Source: Candidatus Gastranaerophilales bacterium
GTDB lineage: Bacteria > Cyanobacteriota > Vampirovibrionia > Gastranaerophilales > Gastranaerophilaceae
Assembly (NCBI GenBank): GCA_944323255.1
Contig: CALURU010000009.1
Span: 35,523-99,522 of the forward strand
Direction: 5' to 3'
Length of the DNA: 64,000 nt
Below the pieces are notes generated by a model that had not been told where the DNA came from, searched no databases, and saw only the letters and a list, made by a program, of their open reading frames with translations. This document shows, piece by piece, positions 16,355 through 25,205 of this stretch (its first letter is position 1; the number at the start of each line of letters is the position of its first letter). The position numbers were made by a program, and so were the translations under genes.

Positions 16355-17518
16355 ATGGAAAAATTTAGATTCTTAACATCAGGAGAAAGCCACGGGAAAT
16401 GTCTGAATGCCATTATTGAAGGCGTTCCGGCGGGTTTTCGCATTAAAGCTTCTGTTATTAACGAAGATCTGGCCAGGCGTCAGGTCGGATACGGCAGGGG
16501 CGGAAGGATGAAAATAGAACAAGACACGGTCGAAATTAAATCCGGCGTAAGATTTGGCAAATCTACCGGAGCACCAATTTGTCTCGAAATTAAAAACAAA
16601 GATTTCGAAAACTGGCAGGACGTTATGAACGTGGAACATCAGGATTATCCTGCACAGGAAACTGTAAAAAAAATCGAATCAAAGGCGTTTACCAAAATCC
16701 GTCCGGGACATGCCGATTACGCAGGCTCTGTAAAATATAATTTAACAGATTTAAGAGACGTACTGGAACGCTCCAGTGCCAGAAAAACCGCTATTGAGGT
16801 TGCCGTCGGATCTGTTGCTAAACAAATTCTAAAAGAATTTGGAATTGTTGGATTCTCACACGTTGTACAAATCGGAAACGTAAAACTGGATTTCTACCCG
16901 AAAACTTACACCTTGATTAAGGAAAAAGCTGAAAAATCAGACGTGAGATGCGCAGATGATCTGACATCTGACAGAATGCGCAACGCTATTGACGAAGCAG
17001 CTCAGGCAGGTGATACACTCGGCGGCAAGTTTGAAGTTATTTTCGGGAATCTTCCTGTCGGGCTAGGCTCTTATGTGCACTGGGATAGAGCATTAGATGG
17101 CAGATTGGCGCAAGCAGTTATGAGTATTCCGGCTGTTAAGGCAGTTGAAATCGGGGCAGGAGTTGATGCGGCATCTCTTCGAGGCTCACAAATGCACGAC
17201 GAGATTTTCGTTAAAAATAAAACAATATACAGGCATACAAACAATGCAGGCGGACTTGAAGGCGGCATGACTAACGGAGAAGCACTGGTTATAAAAGGTA
17301 CAATGAAGGCAATTCCTACAATGCGAAAAGCTCTTGCAACAGTGGATATCAAAGACATGAGCCCTGCAAGTGCGCACTTTGAACGCTCTGATACCTGCGC
17401 TGTACCTGCATGTGCAGTTGTCGCAGAAGCAAGAGTTGCTATTATACTTGTAGATGAACTTCTCTCTAAAATCGGAGGAGATAATTTCGTGGAGATGAAA
17501 GCCCATTATGGTGACTAA
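16355..17518 (+). CDS. aroC: chorismate synthase
   Basis: A 387-residue enzyme catalysing the last shikimate step, EPSP to chorismate, with reduced FMN. Seen: FLTSGESHGKCLNAIIEGVPAGF at the N-terminus (reported in two parts: SGESHGK and EGVPAGF), RQVGYGRGGRMKIEQD, RSSARKTAIEVAVG (flavin/substrate loop) and NNAGGLEGGMTNGE. Length is normal (360-400). I set the start at the ATG at 16355 because the consensus N-terminus begins there; a longer frame would run through the terminator. It overlaps aroK by 11 bp and begins a compact aroC-aroK-aroB operon. Confidence 0.96.
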   Translation: MEKFRFLTSGESHGKCLNAIIEGVPAGFRIKASVINEDLARRQVGYGRGGRMKIEQDTVEIKSGVRFGKSTGAPICLEIKNKDFENWQDVMNVEHQDYPAQETVKKIESKAFTKIRPGHADYAGSVKYNLTDLRDVLERSSARKTAIEVAVGSVAKQILKEFGIVGFSHVVQIGNVKLDFYPKTYTLIKEKAEKSDVRCADDLTSDRMRNAIDEAAQAGDTLGGKFEVIFGNLPVGLGSYVHWDRALDGRLAQAVMSIPAVKAVEIGAGVDAASLRGSQMHDEIFVKNKTIYRHTNNAGGLEGGMTNGEALVIKGTMKAIPTMRKALATVDIKDMSPASAHFERSDTCAVPACAVVAEARVAIILVDELLSKIGGDNFVEMKAHYGD

Positions 17519-18017
17519 TATTATTCTCGTCGGAATGCCCGGGTGCGGAAAGACCACTATTGGCGCTCTTCTTGCAGAAAAACTTCCGGATTATGTGCAT
17601 ATCGACCTCGATAGTGTAATCGAAAGAACTGCCGGAATGAAAATCAGCGATATTTTTGAAAAATATTCCGAAGATTATTTTAGAAAACTGGAATACGATA
17701 CCATAAAATTGTGCTGTGCAGGTTCAAAACGCATTATATCAACAGGCGGAGGCGCTTTCGAAAACCCTGACAACAGAGCTACTCTCTTGAAATTCGGAAA
17801 AGTATTTTATTTAAAAACAAATCCTGATATACTGTATGACAGATTAAAAGAAGATTCTGCAAGACCTCTTCTGCAAAAGGAAAATCCAAAAGAAATTCTG
17901 AATAATATGCTCAAAAAAAGAGAGCAAAATTATATAAAAGCACACTATATTATAGATACAGACCTGCTGGATTTAAATGAAATTATAGGGTTAATACTGG
18001 ATGAAACAAGTTCTTAA
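17508..18017 (+). CDS. aroK: shikimate kinase
   Basis: A 169-residue NMP-kinase-fold enzyme that phosphorylates shikimate at O3 with ATP. Seen: the P-loop GMPGCGKT near residues 9-16, DLDSVIE (substrate-binding Asp pair region), the RKLE segment and STGGGAF (shikimate-binding GGG), and RPLL in the lid. Length matches the family. It overlaps aroC by 11 bp and aroB by 17 bp, so the three are translated from one mRNA. No separate regulatory site is visible. Confidence 0.96.
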   Translation: MVTNIILVGMPGCGKTTIGALLAEKLPDYVHIDLDSVIERTAGMKISDIFEKYSEDYFRKLEYDTIKLCCAGSKRIISTGGGAFENPDNRATLLKFGKVFYLKTNPDILYDRLKEDSARPLLQKENPKEILNNMLKKREQNYIKAHYIIDTDLLDLNEIIGLILDETSS

Positions 18018-19080
18018 TGTAAAAACTGATAATAGCGAATACGCAATAGAAATTTCCGATAACAGTTTCGAAAAACTTAATAAAGAAATAAACGAAGCTA
18101 CAAAAGGACAAAAAAGGCTTATAGTTATTTCCCAAAAGGTTTACAATTTATATTATGACAGATTCGGGTTTTCAAAAGACGAACTCTTTGTTCTTAAAGA
18201 CGGGGAAAAAGAAAAAAATTACAAAAACTACCTCAAAATTATTAACCGTGCGCTGGAGCTCGGACTTACACGCAAAGACGTTATGGTAGCACTCGGAGGC
18301 GGAGTCGTCGGCGATATCACCGGGTTTGCAGCATCTACTTATATGAGAGGAATTGATTATATTCAAGTACCAACTACACTGCTCTCTGCAGTAGACTCTT
18401 CGGTCGGAGGAAAAACCGCCATAGATCTCGATGAAGCCAAAAATATTATTGGTACTTTTTATCAGCCTAAAGCCGTTTTTATTAATATTAACTTTTTAAA
18501 CACACTTGATAAAAGGCAATTCCTGTCAGGTCTCGGGGAAGTTTTAAAATATGCATTCATTGAAGAAAACTGCGACTACGATTCTGCTTTGTATCTGTTT
18601 GAATTCCTAACCCTCGCCTGCGAAAAAATTCTACAAAAAGAACCAATTACAATTATCAGGATGATTGAATACTGTCTTAATCTGAAAACAACAGTAGTAA
18701 ATCAGGATGAAAAAGAAAGCGGACTTAGAAAAGTGCTGAACTTCGGGCATACATTTGCTCACGCATTAGAAACTATTACAAAATACAAAAAATATACCCA
18801 CGGTGAAGCTGTTGTATATGGAATGTTTTTTATCCTAAACTGGGCTTATAAAAAAGAATTCATTACATATTCTTACTACCGACTGTCTATAGAACTCCTT
18901 GAAAAATACGGATTCAAACCTCTGGATAAAGATTTTCTGCCGGATAAAATATTTAGTATTATGAAAAAAGATAAAAAAGCCGTAGGAGATAACATAACAT
19001 TTATTGTTCCATGTGCAAAAAAACGGGTCAAAGAAGTCAAACTCTCACCCGCCGAAGTTATGTCAATGCTCAATTCCTAA
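18001..19080 (+). CDS. aroB: 3-dehydroquinate synthase
   Basis: A 359-residue NAD- and metal-dependent enzyme converting DAHP to 3-dehydroquinate, second step of the shikimate pathway. Seen: LKDGEKEKNYKN, the NAD-binding VALGGGVVGDITGFAAS, VPTTLLSAVDSSVGGKTAID and the metal-ligand region LNFGHTFAHALE with HGEAVVYGM. Length and motif order are standard. It begins 17 bp inside aroK and ends the shikimate operon; a 45-bp gap separates it from the convergent hypothetical gene at 19126. aroA, aroE and aroD are not in this window. Confidence 0.96.
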   Translation: MKQVLNVKTDNSEYAIEISDNSFEKLNKEINEATKGQKRLIVISQKVYNLYYDRFGFSKDELFVLKDGEKEKNYKNYLKIINRALELGLTRKDVMVALGGGVVGDITGFAASTYMRGIDYIQVPTTLLSAVDSSVGGKTAIDLDEAKNIIGTFYQPKAVFININFLNTLDKRQFLSGLGEVLKYAFIEENCDYDSALYLFEFLTLACEKILQKEPITIIRMIEYCLNLKTTVVNQDEKESGLRKVLNFGHTFAHALETITKYKKYTHGEAVVYGMFFILNWAYKKEFITYSYYRLSIELLEKYGFKPLDKDFLPDKIFSIMKKDKKAVGDNITFIVPCAKKRVKEVKLSPAEVMSMLNS

Positions 19081-19125
19081 TAATTAAGCACTTTACCGAT
19101 TAAACCCGATTAACTCAAAGACTTA

Positions 19126-19458
19126 TTACATAGCGCCGGTTGCAAAAGATGCTGCCGCTTCATAAGGATTTTCAACTCCGGCATCAACAGCAGCTTTAAA
19201 CGCTGTTTCAAACGCCTTGTCTGAATTTTCTGCAATTTGAGGTGATTCTAACAATGCTTTCAGGTCGTGCTTAGTATCATCTGCACCTTTAAACAACATT
19301 GAGCGACCAATTACTTCTGCTTTAGGGTCAGAAAAATCGCTTAGCTGAGGTGATTCGGTCGGCTCAGAGGCATCATTCGAAACTTCCTGCGGCTGCTTAG
19401 ATATACCGCTGTAGTTTATTTGATTAACACTAAATTTTGGACCATTTACTTCACTCAT
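19126..19458 (-). CDS. small hypothetical protein with MLFKG motif
   Basis: A 110-residue protein I do not recognise. It has no signal peptide or membrane segment. Residues 1-55 are Ser/Pro/Asn-rich and look disordered (SVNQINYSGISKQPQE), and residues 70-110 look helical, ending in an Ala-rich tail (AAASFATGAM). MLFKGADD resembles the AFKG motif in the protein at 6501. Upstream, TTGATT and TATAAT separated by 15 nt suggest an ordinary sigma-70 promoter near 19485-19510, and AGGT lies 7 nt before the ATG. It may be a small secreted or structural protein, but this is a guess. Confidence 0.65.
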   Translation of the reverse strand: MSEVNGPKFSVNQINYSGISKQPQEVSNDASEPTESPQLSDFSDPKAEVIGRSMLFKGADDTKHDLKALLESPQIAENSDKAFETAFKAAVDAGVENPYEAAASFATGAM

Positions 19459-19961
19459 GTAGTTACCTCGCTAGTTTATTAAATTATATCATATTCAGTT
19501 TTTAATCAACCATCCATTAGTACTAAAACGTTAGATTAATTTTTTTTGCTAGCTGAAGCCTAAATTTTTACAAAAATTTACTTTTTTAACCCTTTGGGCG
19601 GGGGACATTAACTTCTATATTGTAGGTCAGCTTTACTAAGTTATTGTTATTGTGAAGGGTGAAGGGTGAGGTGTGAAGGGAGCTTTTAAAAATATGTAGG
19701 TCAGGTTTTACCTGACAATAACTACAAGTCTATTTTAATACTCCAAGTCCCCCTTTAAAACATAACTCCTAGTTAAAAATCAGCTTGTTAACCCTTTGGG
19801 CGGGGGACATTAACTTCTATATTGTAGGTCGGCTTTACTAAGCCGACAAAAACTTTTTTCGGGTGAAGTGTTAGGCGTGAAGTGTGAAGGGAGCTTTTAA
19901 AAATATGTAGGTCAGGTTTTACCTGACAATAACTTTTGTGAAGGGTGAAGTTAAAATCAAA
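19459..19961. repeat. repeat-filled gap with two tandem copies of a ~140-bp composite repeat
   Basis: A 503-bp gap without a gene. Two direct copies run from 19585 to 19722 and from 19788 to 19932. Each begins TTAACCCTTTGGGCGGGGG, continues with a GTAGGTC hairpin, a GTGAAGG-type heptamer run, AGCTTTTAAAAATATGTAGG and a second GTCAGGT/ACCTGAC hairpin. The first hairpin in the first copy is broken, while in the second copy it is intact (GTCGGCTT/AAGCCGAC). The rest of the gap holds the promoter of the gene at 19126. Confidence 0.85.
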
Positions 19962-21278
19962 TTACACACCGCCAAGCTGTATAAGTTGATTTACAGTATT
20001 TTCGTATTCAACTTTCTCATCAGTAGACTGCCTTAAAAACCCGTTAATTTCATCCATCATAGCAATAGCCTTATCGCAAACAGGGTCAGAACCTTTCACG
20101 TAAGCACCGATATTAATTAAATCCTCATTTTTTCTGTGTACTGCAAGCAGATTCCTTAAATTTCCCGCAGCAGCACGGTGTTCTTTTGTTGTAACATCAC
20201 CCATAACCCTGCTTAATGACTGCAGCACATCAATTGCAGGATAATGGTTTTTGTGCGCCAAATCTCTCGATAACATAATGTGACCATCCAGAATACTTCT
20301 TGCAGTATCAGAAATAGGCTCATTAAAATCATCACCCTCTACAAGTACTGTATAAAGTCCCGTTATTGTTCCGAATTCATTTGTACCTGCTCTTTCCATA
20401 AGCTTTGGCATTAGAGCAAAAACAGATGGAGTATAACCTCTTGTTGCAGGAGGTTCACCGATTGCAAGCCCGACTTCCCTCTGTGCCATTGCAATACGGG
20501 TAATACTATCCAGCATAAACAAAACATCCAGACCTTTGTCTCTAAAATATTCAGCAATAGAAGTTGCAACAAATGCTGCCTTAATTTTTACTAATGACGG
20601 CTGGTCAGAAGTTGCCGCAACAACTATTGAACGCTTCATACCTTCTGCGCCCAGAATTTCTTCTATAAATTCCTTAACCTCACGCCCGCGTTCACCTATC
20701 AAGGCGATAACGTTTAAATCCGCATAAGTATTTTTAGCCATCATACCGATAGTTGTGCTTTTCCCAACGCCTGAACCGGCAAAAATGCCCATTCTCTGCC
20801 CCTTGCCGACCGTCATAAAACCATCTACAGATTTAATCCCCAAAGAAAGCGGCTCGGATATGCGCTTACGTTTGAGAGGATTTATAGTATCTGCATGGGT
20901 TGAGCGATATTCACTAAACCTTATTTCTCCAAGCGTATCAATCGGACGTCCAAGTCCATCCAATACCCTTCCTATAAGCTGCGTTCCAACACCAATCTTC
21001 ATTGGAGCACCAGTATTCACTACAAGAGCCCCGGGGTGGATTCCATCCGGAGAAGCCAAAGGCATCAAAAGTATCTTGTCTTTCTTAAAACCAACAACCT
21101 CCGCCATTGTCGGAGTGTCATTGTAATTATTATATATATAGCACAAATCGCCTATTGAAGATTTTGGACCGTCAGATTCTATTGTAAGACCGATAATCTC
21201 TGTTATCTTGCCGATTTCTTTTATAGTTTCCGTATTCTTAATTATTTCCAGATATTTATTTTTGTCCCATTCCATCAT
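19962..21278 (-). CDS. fliI: flagellar export ATPase FliI
   Basis: A 438-residue F1-beta-like ATPase that powers type III export of flagellar parts at the cytoplasmic membrane. Seen: N-terminal beta barrel, Walker A GIFAGSGVGKSTT, ALIGERGREVKEF, Walker B VLFMLDSITR and the family-specific GEPPATRGYTPSVFALMPKL. Length matches FliI (about 440). The start overlaps fliH by 23 bp. It is last in the order fliF-fliG-fliH-fliI, whose context separates it from injectisome SctN homologues. The N-terminus MMEWDKNKYLE gives two adjacent ATG codons; the first is used here. Confidence 0.95.
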   Translation of the reverse strand: MMEWDKNKYLEIIKNTETIKEIGKITEIIGLTIESDGPKSSIGDLCYIYNNYNDTPTMAEVVGFKKDKILLMPLASPDGIHPGALVVNTGAPMKIGVGTQLIGRVLDGLGRPIDTLGEIRFSEYRSTHADTINPLKRKRISEPLSLGIKSVDGFMTVGKGQRMGIFAGSGVGKSTTIGMMAKNTYADLNVIALIGERGREVKEFIEEILGAEGMKRSIVVAATSDQPSLVKIKAAFVATSIAEYFRDKGLDVLFMLDSITRIAMAQREVGLAIGEPPATRGYTPSVFALMPKLMERAGTNEFGTITGLYTVLVEGDDFNEPISDTARSILDGHIMLSRDLAHKNHYPAIDVLQSLSRVMGDVTTKEHRAAAGNLRNLLAVHRKNEDLINIGAYVKGSDPVCDKAIAMMDEINGFLRQSTDEKVEYENTVNQLIQLGGV

Positions 21279-22014
21279 CCGTACCCGTCAGCATCTTTTC
21301 TGCTATTTCCGCTATCTGGACAGAAACTCTTGAATCAAGTCTTGTACTCAAAGTCTCAACAATTACACCGTCAGCCGAAAGTGAATTGTCCTCCAGTATC
21401 TTTAATGACTGAAGTTTTGGTATTTCCTCTCTAAATTTTGAAGTAAGATTGTTAATATTATCAACCAGTACAGGATTGACAATAATAGTAATATTTTCTT
21501 TATCATTCAATTTTTTTATAGCATCAAGAGTTATTTTATACAAAACTTTTTCATTAAACTTCTGATGGCAAACCTTGTCTGCAATTGCAATAACTAAATC
21601 TACAATATCACGTGAGGCAGAATCTATTATATTTTTCTTTAATTCAAATGAACTTGCGGCAAGTGTATCCAGCGATTTTAAGCCTTCAGAAGCGTCATTT
21701 TGGAACTTGTAAAGTCCGTCTTGCTCGCCTTTTTTAAAACCTTCTTCATATGCCTGTTTTTTTATCGTTTCATACTCTTTTTCTGCCTTTTTCTTTGCGT
21801 TTTCGATTATTGCCTCTGCCTCGGTATTGGCAGTCTGAATAACTACCTGAGATTTGTTCTCGGCATTTGCAATAATCTGCTGTGCTTTTGCGTCAGTCTC
21901 ATCTATAATCTGCTGAACCTTTGCCTGCTGACGGGTTACACTGGACTGCTCTATCGGCAAAACATAGTTATCGCCTACTTGAATTTCTTCAGATTTTATC
22001 CTGTTGCTACTCAA
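21256..22014 (-). CDS. fliH: flagellar assembly protein FliH
   Basis: A 252-residue protein matching the FliH/V-ATPase E-subunit pattern. Residues about 30-120 are a long charged coiled coil with AxxxE/K heptads (KAQQIIANAENKSQVVIQ and AEAIIENAKKKAEKEYE), with GFKKGEQDGLYKF after it, and a globular C-terminal domain (VDLVIAIADKVCHQKF onward). FliH dimerises, binds FliI and controls its delivery to the export gate. It overlaps both neighbours (8 bp with fliG, 23 bp with fliI), so translation is coupled. Sequence conservation is low as usual for FliH; gene order makes the assignment firm. Confidence 0.9.
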   Translation of the reverse strand: MSSNRIKSEEIQVGDNYVLPIEQSSVTRQQAKVQQIIDETDAKAQQIIANAENKSQVVIQTANTEAEAIIENAKKKAEKEYETIKKQAYEEGFKKGEQDGLYKFQNDASEGLKSLDTLAASSFELKKNIIDSASRDIVDLVIAIADKVCHQKFNEKVLYKITLDAIKKLNDKENITIIVNPVLVDNINNLTSKFREEIPKLQSLKILEDNSLSADGVIVETLSTRLDSRVSVQIAEIAEKMLTGTDDGMGQK

Positions 22015-23056
22015 TTAATTCATCCTCTACACTTGCACGGGTTATTGTAATTTCACCGGTTGCTTCAAGATTTCTGATAGAATTTACAATACTTGTTTGA
22101 GCCTCCTGAACCTCTTTTGCTCTTACCGGTCCTAAGTATTCCATATCATCAGTAAGCATTTGTCTTGCACGCTCTGACATGTTCTTAAAGATTTTCTCTT
22201 TTATTTCGTCCTTAGTTCCCTTGAGTGCGAGAGCCAGCTGCTTAGTATCAATTTCTCTAAGCAGTCTCTGAATAGCTCTGTCATCAAGTATAATAATATC
22301 TTCAAATACGAACATAAGATCTCGTACTTCCTGCGCCATTTTCTGATTCTCAATATCAAGCCATTCCATAATATTCTTTTCTGTACCTCTATCGCAACAG
22401 TTAAGAATATTAGCAAGCGATTCGACACCGCCGGCATTCGAAAAATCCTGAACAAGAAGGGCTGAAAATTTACGTTCTACAATATCTTCAATAGTAGATA
22501 AGATCTCCGGATTCGTCGGAGTCATATCAGCAATTTTCATTGATACTACAGCCTGAATATCCGGAGGTAAAAATGCTAAGACCTGTGCCGCAAGCTCCGG
22601 ACGCAAATATGCAAGAATTAACGCTAAAAGCTGCGGATTCTCTGATGCAAATGTGTTTGCAAGCTGGGAAGGATCTGCATCATTAAGAAAATAAAACGGG
22701 TTGGTATTAACCATCGAATTTACTTTTTCCAGCAACTTAGATGCTTCCGCTTCGCCGTATGTTTGCGCCAAAAGCTGTTTAGCGTAGCTTACACCACCCT
22801 GAGCTATATAATTTCTTGCCTGAAATACTGATTTGAATTCCAACAATACTTCGTTCAAATCCTCATCAGATATTTTACCTAAATTCGCAATATCCAGAGT
22901 AATTTGCTCCAATAAATCTTCATCTTTTATATTCTTTAATATCTCAGAAGCTGTTGTCGGTCCAAGCGCAATTAAAAGCGCAGCAACCTTCTGGCTCGGT
23001 CGAGTCAGTGTTTTCTTCGCTTCTTCTTTCGCTTTTTTTATCTCTTCTATACCCAT
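22007..23056 (-). CDS. fliG: flagellar motor switch protein FliG
   Basis: A 349-residue switch-complex protein that links the MS ring (FliF) to FliM and interacts with the stator. Seen: N-terminal FliF-binding domain with VAALLIALGPTTASEILKN, middle-domain NPQLLALILAYLRPE (EHPQ-like region), ILNCCDRGTEKNIMEWL and the C-terminal charged helix VRDLMFVFEDIIILDDRAIQ with LLREIDTKQLALALKG, which carries the torque-generating charges. Length is normal. It lies 441 bp downstream of fliF, a gap filled by tandem repeats, and overlaps fliH by 8 bp. Confidence 0.95.
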   Translation of the reverse strand: MGIEEIKKAKEEAKKTLTRPSQKVAALLIALGPTTASEILKNIKDEDLLEQITLDIANLGKISDEDLNEVLLEFKSVFQARNYIAQGGVSYAKQLLAQTYGEAEASKLLEKVNSMVNTNPFYFLNDADPSQLANTFASENPQLLALILAYLRPELAAQVLAFLPPDIQAVVSMKIADMTPTNPEILSTIEDIVERKFSALLVQDFSNAGGVESLANILNCCDRGTEKNIMEWLDIENQKMAQEVRDLMFVFEDIIILDDRAIQRLLREIDTKQLALALKGTKDEIKEKIFKNMSERARQMLTDDMEYLGPVRAKEVQEAQTSIVNSIRNLEATGEITITRASVEDELIE

Positions 23057-23497
23057 TTTTTTTACCTATACTTTTCGGTTGACATCGGTCAAGATTACTA
23101 ATTTATTTTGTTCCGCCAGGTCAACCTCTGCTGACTTTGCTACTAACCGGCTGCACTTGGCACTCTTTTCACCACCGGTTGACATTGGTCAAGACTACTA
23201 ATTATTTTGTTCCGCCAGGTCAACCTCTGCTGACTTTGCTACTAACCGGCTGCACTTGGCACTCTTTTCACCACCGGTTGACATTGGTCAAGACTACTAA
23301 TTTGTTTTATCCCGCCGGGTCAACCTCTGCTGACTTTGCTACTAACCCAACATTAACCTTGTTCAAGTGCCTTTTGTTAAACCTAGCTCTTCATTCTACA
23401 AACTCTATTCAATTTTCAATGTATTCTTTTTCACTTGTAGGTTGGGTTTACCAACCCAACATTAACTTTTGCAGGGTGAGTACGCTTACCCGCATTC
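23057..23497. repeat. tandem 100-bp repeats and a hairpin repeat between fliF and fliG
   Basis: A 441-bp gap inside the flagellar operon. Units start at 23076, 23176 and 23275 (lengths 100, 99 and about 72 bp for the last, partial copy ending near 23346). Copies differ by only a few bases. Each unit holds GGTTGAC and, about 40 bp later, GTCAACC, so it can fold. Near 23437-23466 lies a separate hairpin repeat (stem GTTGGGTT/AACCCAAC, loop TACC). No gene is convincing here on either strand. Confidence 0.9.
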
Positions 23498-25048
23498 TTA
23501 ATCTCTTATAAAGGAAGTGATGAGTTTTGCAGCCTCCTCTGGTGATGCCATTACTGCCTCATTTAATTCGTTTATATTTTGTTCCTTCTGAGATTTTATC
23601 TCCTTTTTGTTTAATTCAACACGAGGCAGATCCTCTTCTTCCTCAATTTCTTCAGGACGTTCCGGCACTATTTCTTCCTGTTGAATTATATGTTCCTGTC
23701 TGCGTTTTGCGGAAGGCATTTTGGATACAAAATTCTTTAAAATATACAATGCAAAACATCCTAAAATCAATACTACCAGCAATGGTATTACAGATGAAGT
23801 TATGAAATAGAACATTTGTTCTTTCTGATACTGTTCCGTAAACGCTTCATTAGCCTTCTTATCAATTGTTGCACCTTCAAACTGAAGTCCTGAAACAGAA
23901 ACCACATCGCCACGTGAAAAATCTACACCGGCTGCAGATAAAATCAGATTTCTAAGCTCTTCTTTCTCTGCATCAGTCAAAATCTTATTTACCGCAACAG
24001 CTATTGATAACCTTTTTACCGTGCCAGGTGCATAAATTACCTGTTTAACTTCCTTTGAAACACTGTAATTTACTGCTGTTTTCTGTTTTGAATAATTTAA
24101 ATTTCTCTGATTGACATTATTAGGATTTGGCACATTATTCGGGTTCTCATATGTTTCAACCTCTGTTTGCGAACTTGTTATAACACCTTCACCCTTGTCA
24201 TTTACAGGTATGTAGCTTTCTATTGTAGCTTTTGCGGAATTAAAATCAATATCCGCATTAACCTGAACGGACACATTTCCTTTTCCGACAATTTTTTCCA
24301 GAACATCAGAAACTTTTTTTGCCGTGTCTTTTTCCAAATTTGATTTAAAACTCTCCATATCTGTTGAATTTTTGGAAGTTTCATCAGACAGACTGTTGCC
24401 GTTTTGATCTGTAATAAAAACCTGATCTGCAGTCATGCGGGGAACTGCATAAGCAACCAGATTTTTTATAGCTTTAACCTGTGAACTTTTTATTTTATAC
24501 CCCGGCTCCAGCACCAGAACAACTGATGCCGTAGGCTTTTCATCATTATCATCAAAAATTGAACGTTCAGGTTCAGCAAGCTGCACACGTGCATACTTTA
24601 CCCCCTGAATTTTTTCTATTGAACGGGTTAATTCTCCCTGAAAAATTCTCTGTTTTGTTAATTTGTTCTTAAAATCGGTAGAGCCGAGCTGCATATCATC
24701 CAAAAGCTCAAACCCTGTATCACCATCTTTTATTAAGTCATTTTCCGCAACAAACAACCGCATATCATCACGAACATTTGATGGTACAAGAATGGTTTTA
24801 TGATCCTCGGAAACCTTGTATTGATAACCGTTTTTCTTCATACCTTCAACTATGCTCATTGCATTTACTTCATTGAGGTCTGAATATAATACTACCCAAT
24901 CCGGCTCCAGTGCTTTTGATAAGAAAAAAGTCGCTGCAACAATTGTCAGTACTATCAAAGCAAGCATTCCAAGCTTTTGATTTCCGTCCAACCCATTCCA
25001 TAACTTTTTTACATCATTAGCCAGTAGTGCAAAATAATTATTTTCCAT
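23498..25048 (-). CDS. fliF: flagellar MS-ring protein FliF
   Basis: A 516-residue inner-membrane ring protein, the platform of the basal body. Seen: first membrane segment around residues 22-42, the YscJ/FliF domain (WVVLYSDLNEVNAMSIV, then VKYARVQLAEPERSIF), the second ring-building domain, a second membrane segment near residues 420-445 (VIPLLVVLILGCFALYIL) and a cytoplasmic acidic tail ending in EEAAKLITSFIRD that binds FliG. I use the ATG at 25048 because GGGGAG lies 4-5 nt upstream; a GTG five codons earlier would place that site inside the gene. It is the first gene of the flagellar operon here. Confidence 0.95.
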   Translation of the reverse strand: MENNYFALLANDVKKLWNGLDGNQKLGMLALIVLTIVAATFFLSKALEPDWVVLYSDLNEVNAMSIVEGMKKNGYQYKVSEDHKTILVPSNVRDDMRLFVAENDLIKDGDTGFELLDDMQLGSTDFKNKLTKQRIFQGELTRSIEKIQGVKYARVQLAEPERSIFDDNDEKPTASVVLVLEPGYKIKSSQVKAIKNLVAYAVPRMTADQVFITDQNGNSLSDETSKNSTDMESFKSNLEKDTAKKVSDVLEKIVGKGNVSVQVNADIDFNSAKATIESYIPVNDKGEGVITSSQTEVETYENPNNVPNPNNVNQRNLNYSKQKTAVNYSVSKEVKQVIYAPGTVKRLSIAVAVNKILTDAEKEELRNLILSAAGVDFSRGDVVSVSGLQFEGATIDKKANEAFTEQYQKEQMFYFITSSVIPLLVVLILGCFALYILKNFVSKMPSAKRRQEHIIQQEEIVPERPEEIEEEEDLPRVELNKKEIKSQKEQNINELNEAVMASPEEAAKLITSFIRD

Positions 25049-25077
25049 GTACTCCCCGCGCACAATTATTCAATATA

Positions 25078-25106
25078 ATAATATCCTATCAAAAAAATCT
25101 TTTCAA
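25078..25106 (-). promoter_or_regulatory. sigma-70-type promoter of the fliF operon
   Basis: On the reverse strand TTGAAA (25106-25101), a 17-nt spacer and TATTAT (25083-25078) precede fliF. This fits a housekeeping promoter and shows no sigma-28 pattern, in line with an early or middle flagellar class. Confidence 0.65.
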
Positions 25107-25205
25107 CTTGTAAATATTTATGAAGTACAGATTATTGCAGAGCAGCCACAGTAAATTGTTCGGCACTCAATGCTCTTGTATTTTATGATATATCCGGCTT
25201 AAAAA

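Noticed and set aside
23137..23511. A forward open frame of 124 codons across the fliF-fliG gap
   Set aside because: It is a translation of the 100-bp tandem repeats (the same peptide appears twice), opposite to the operon, with no ribosome site.
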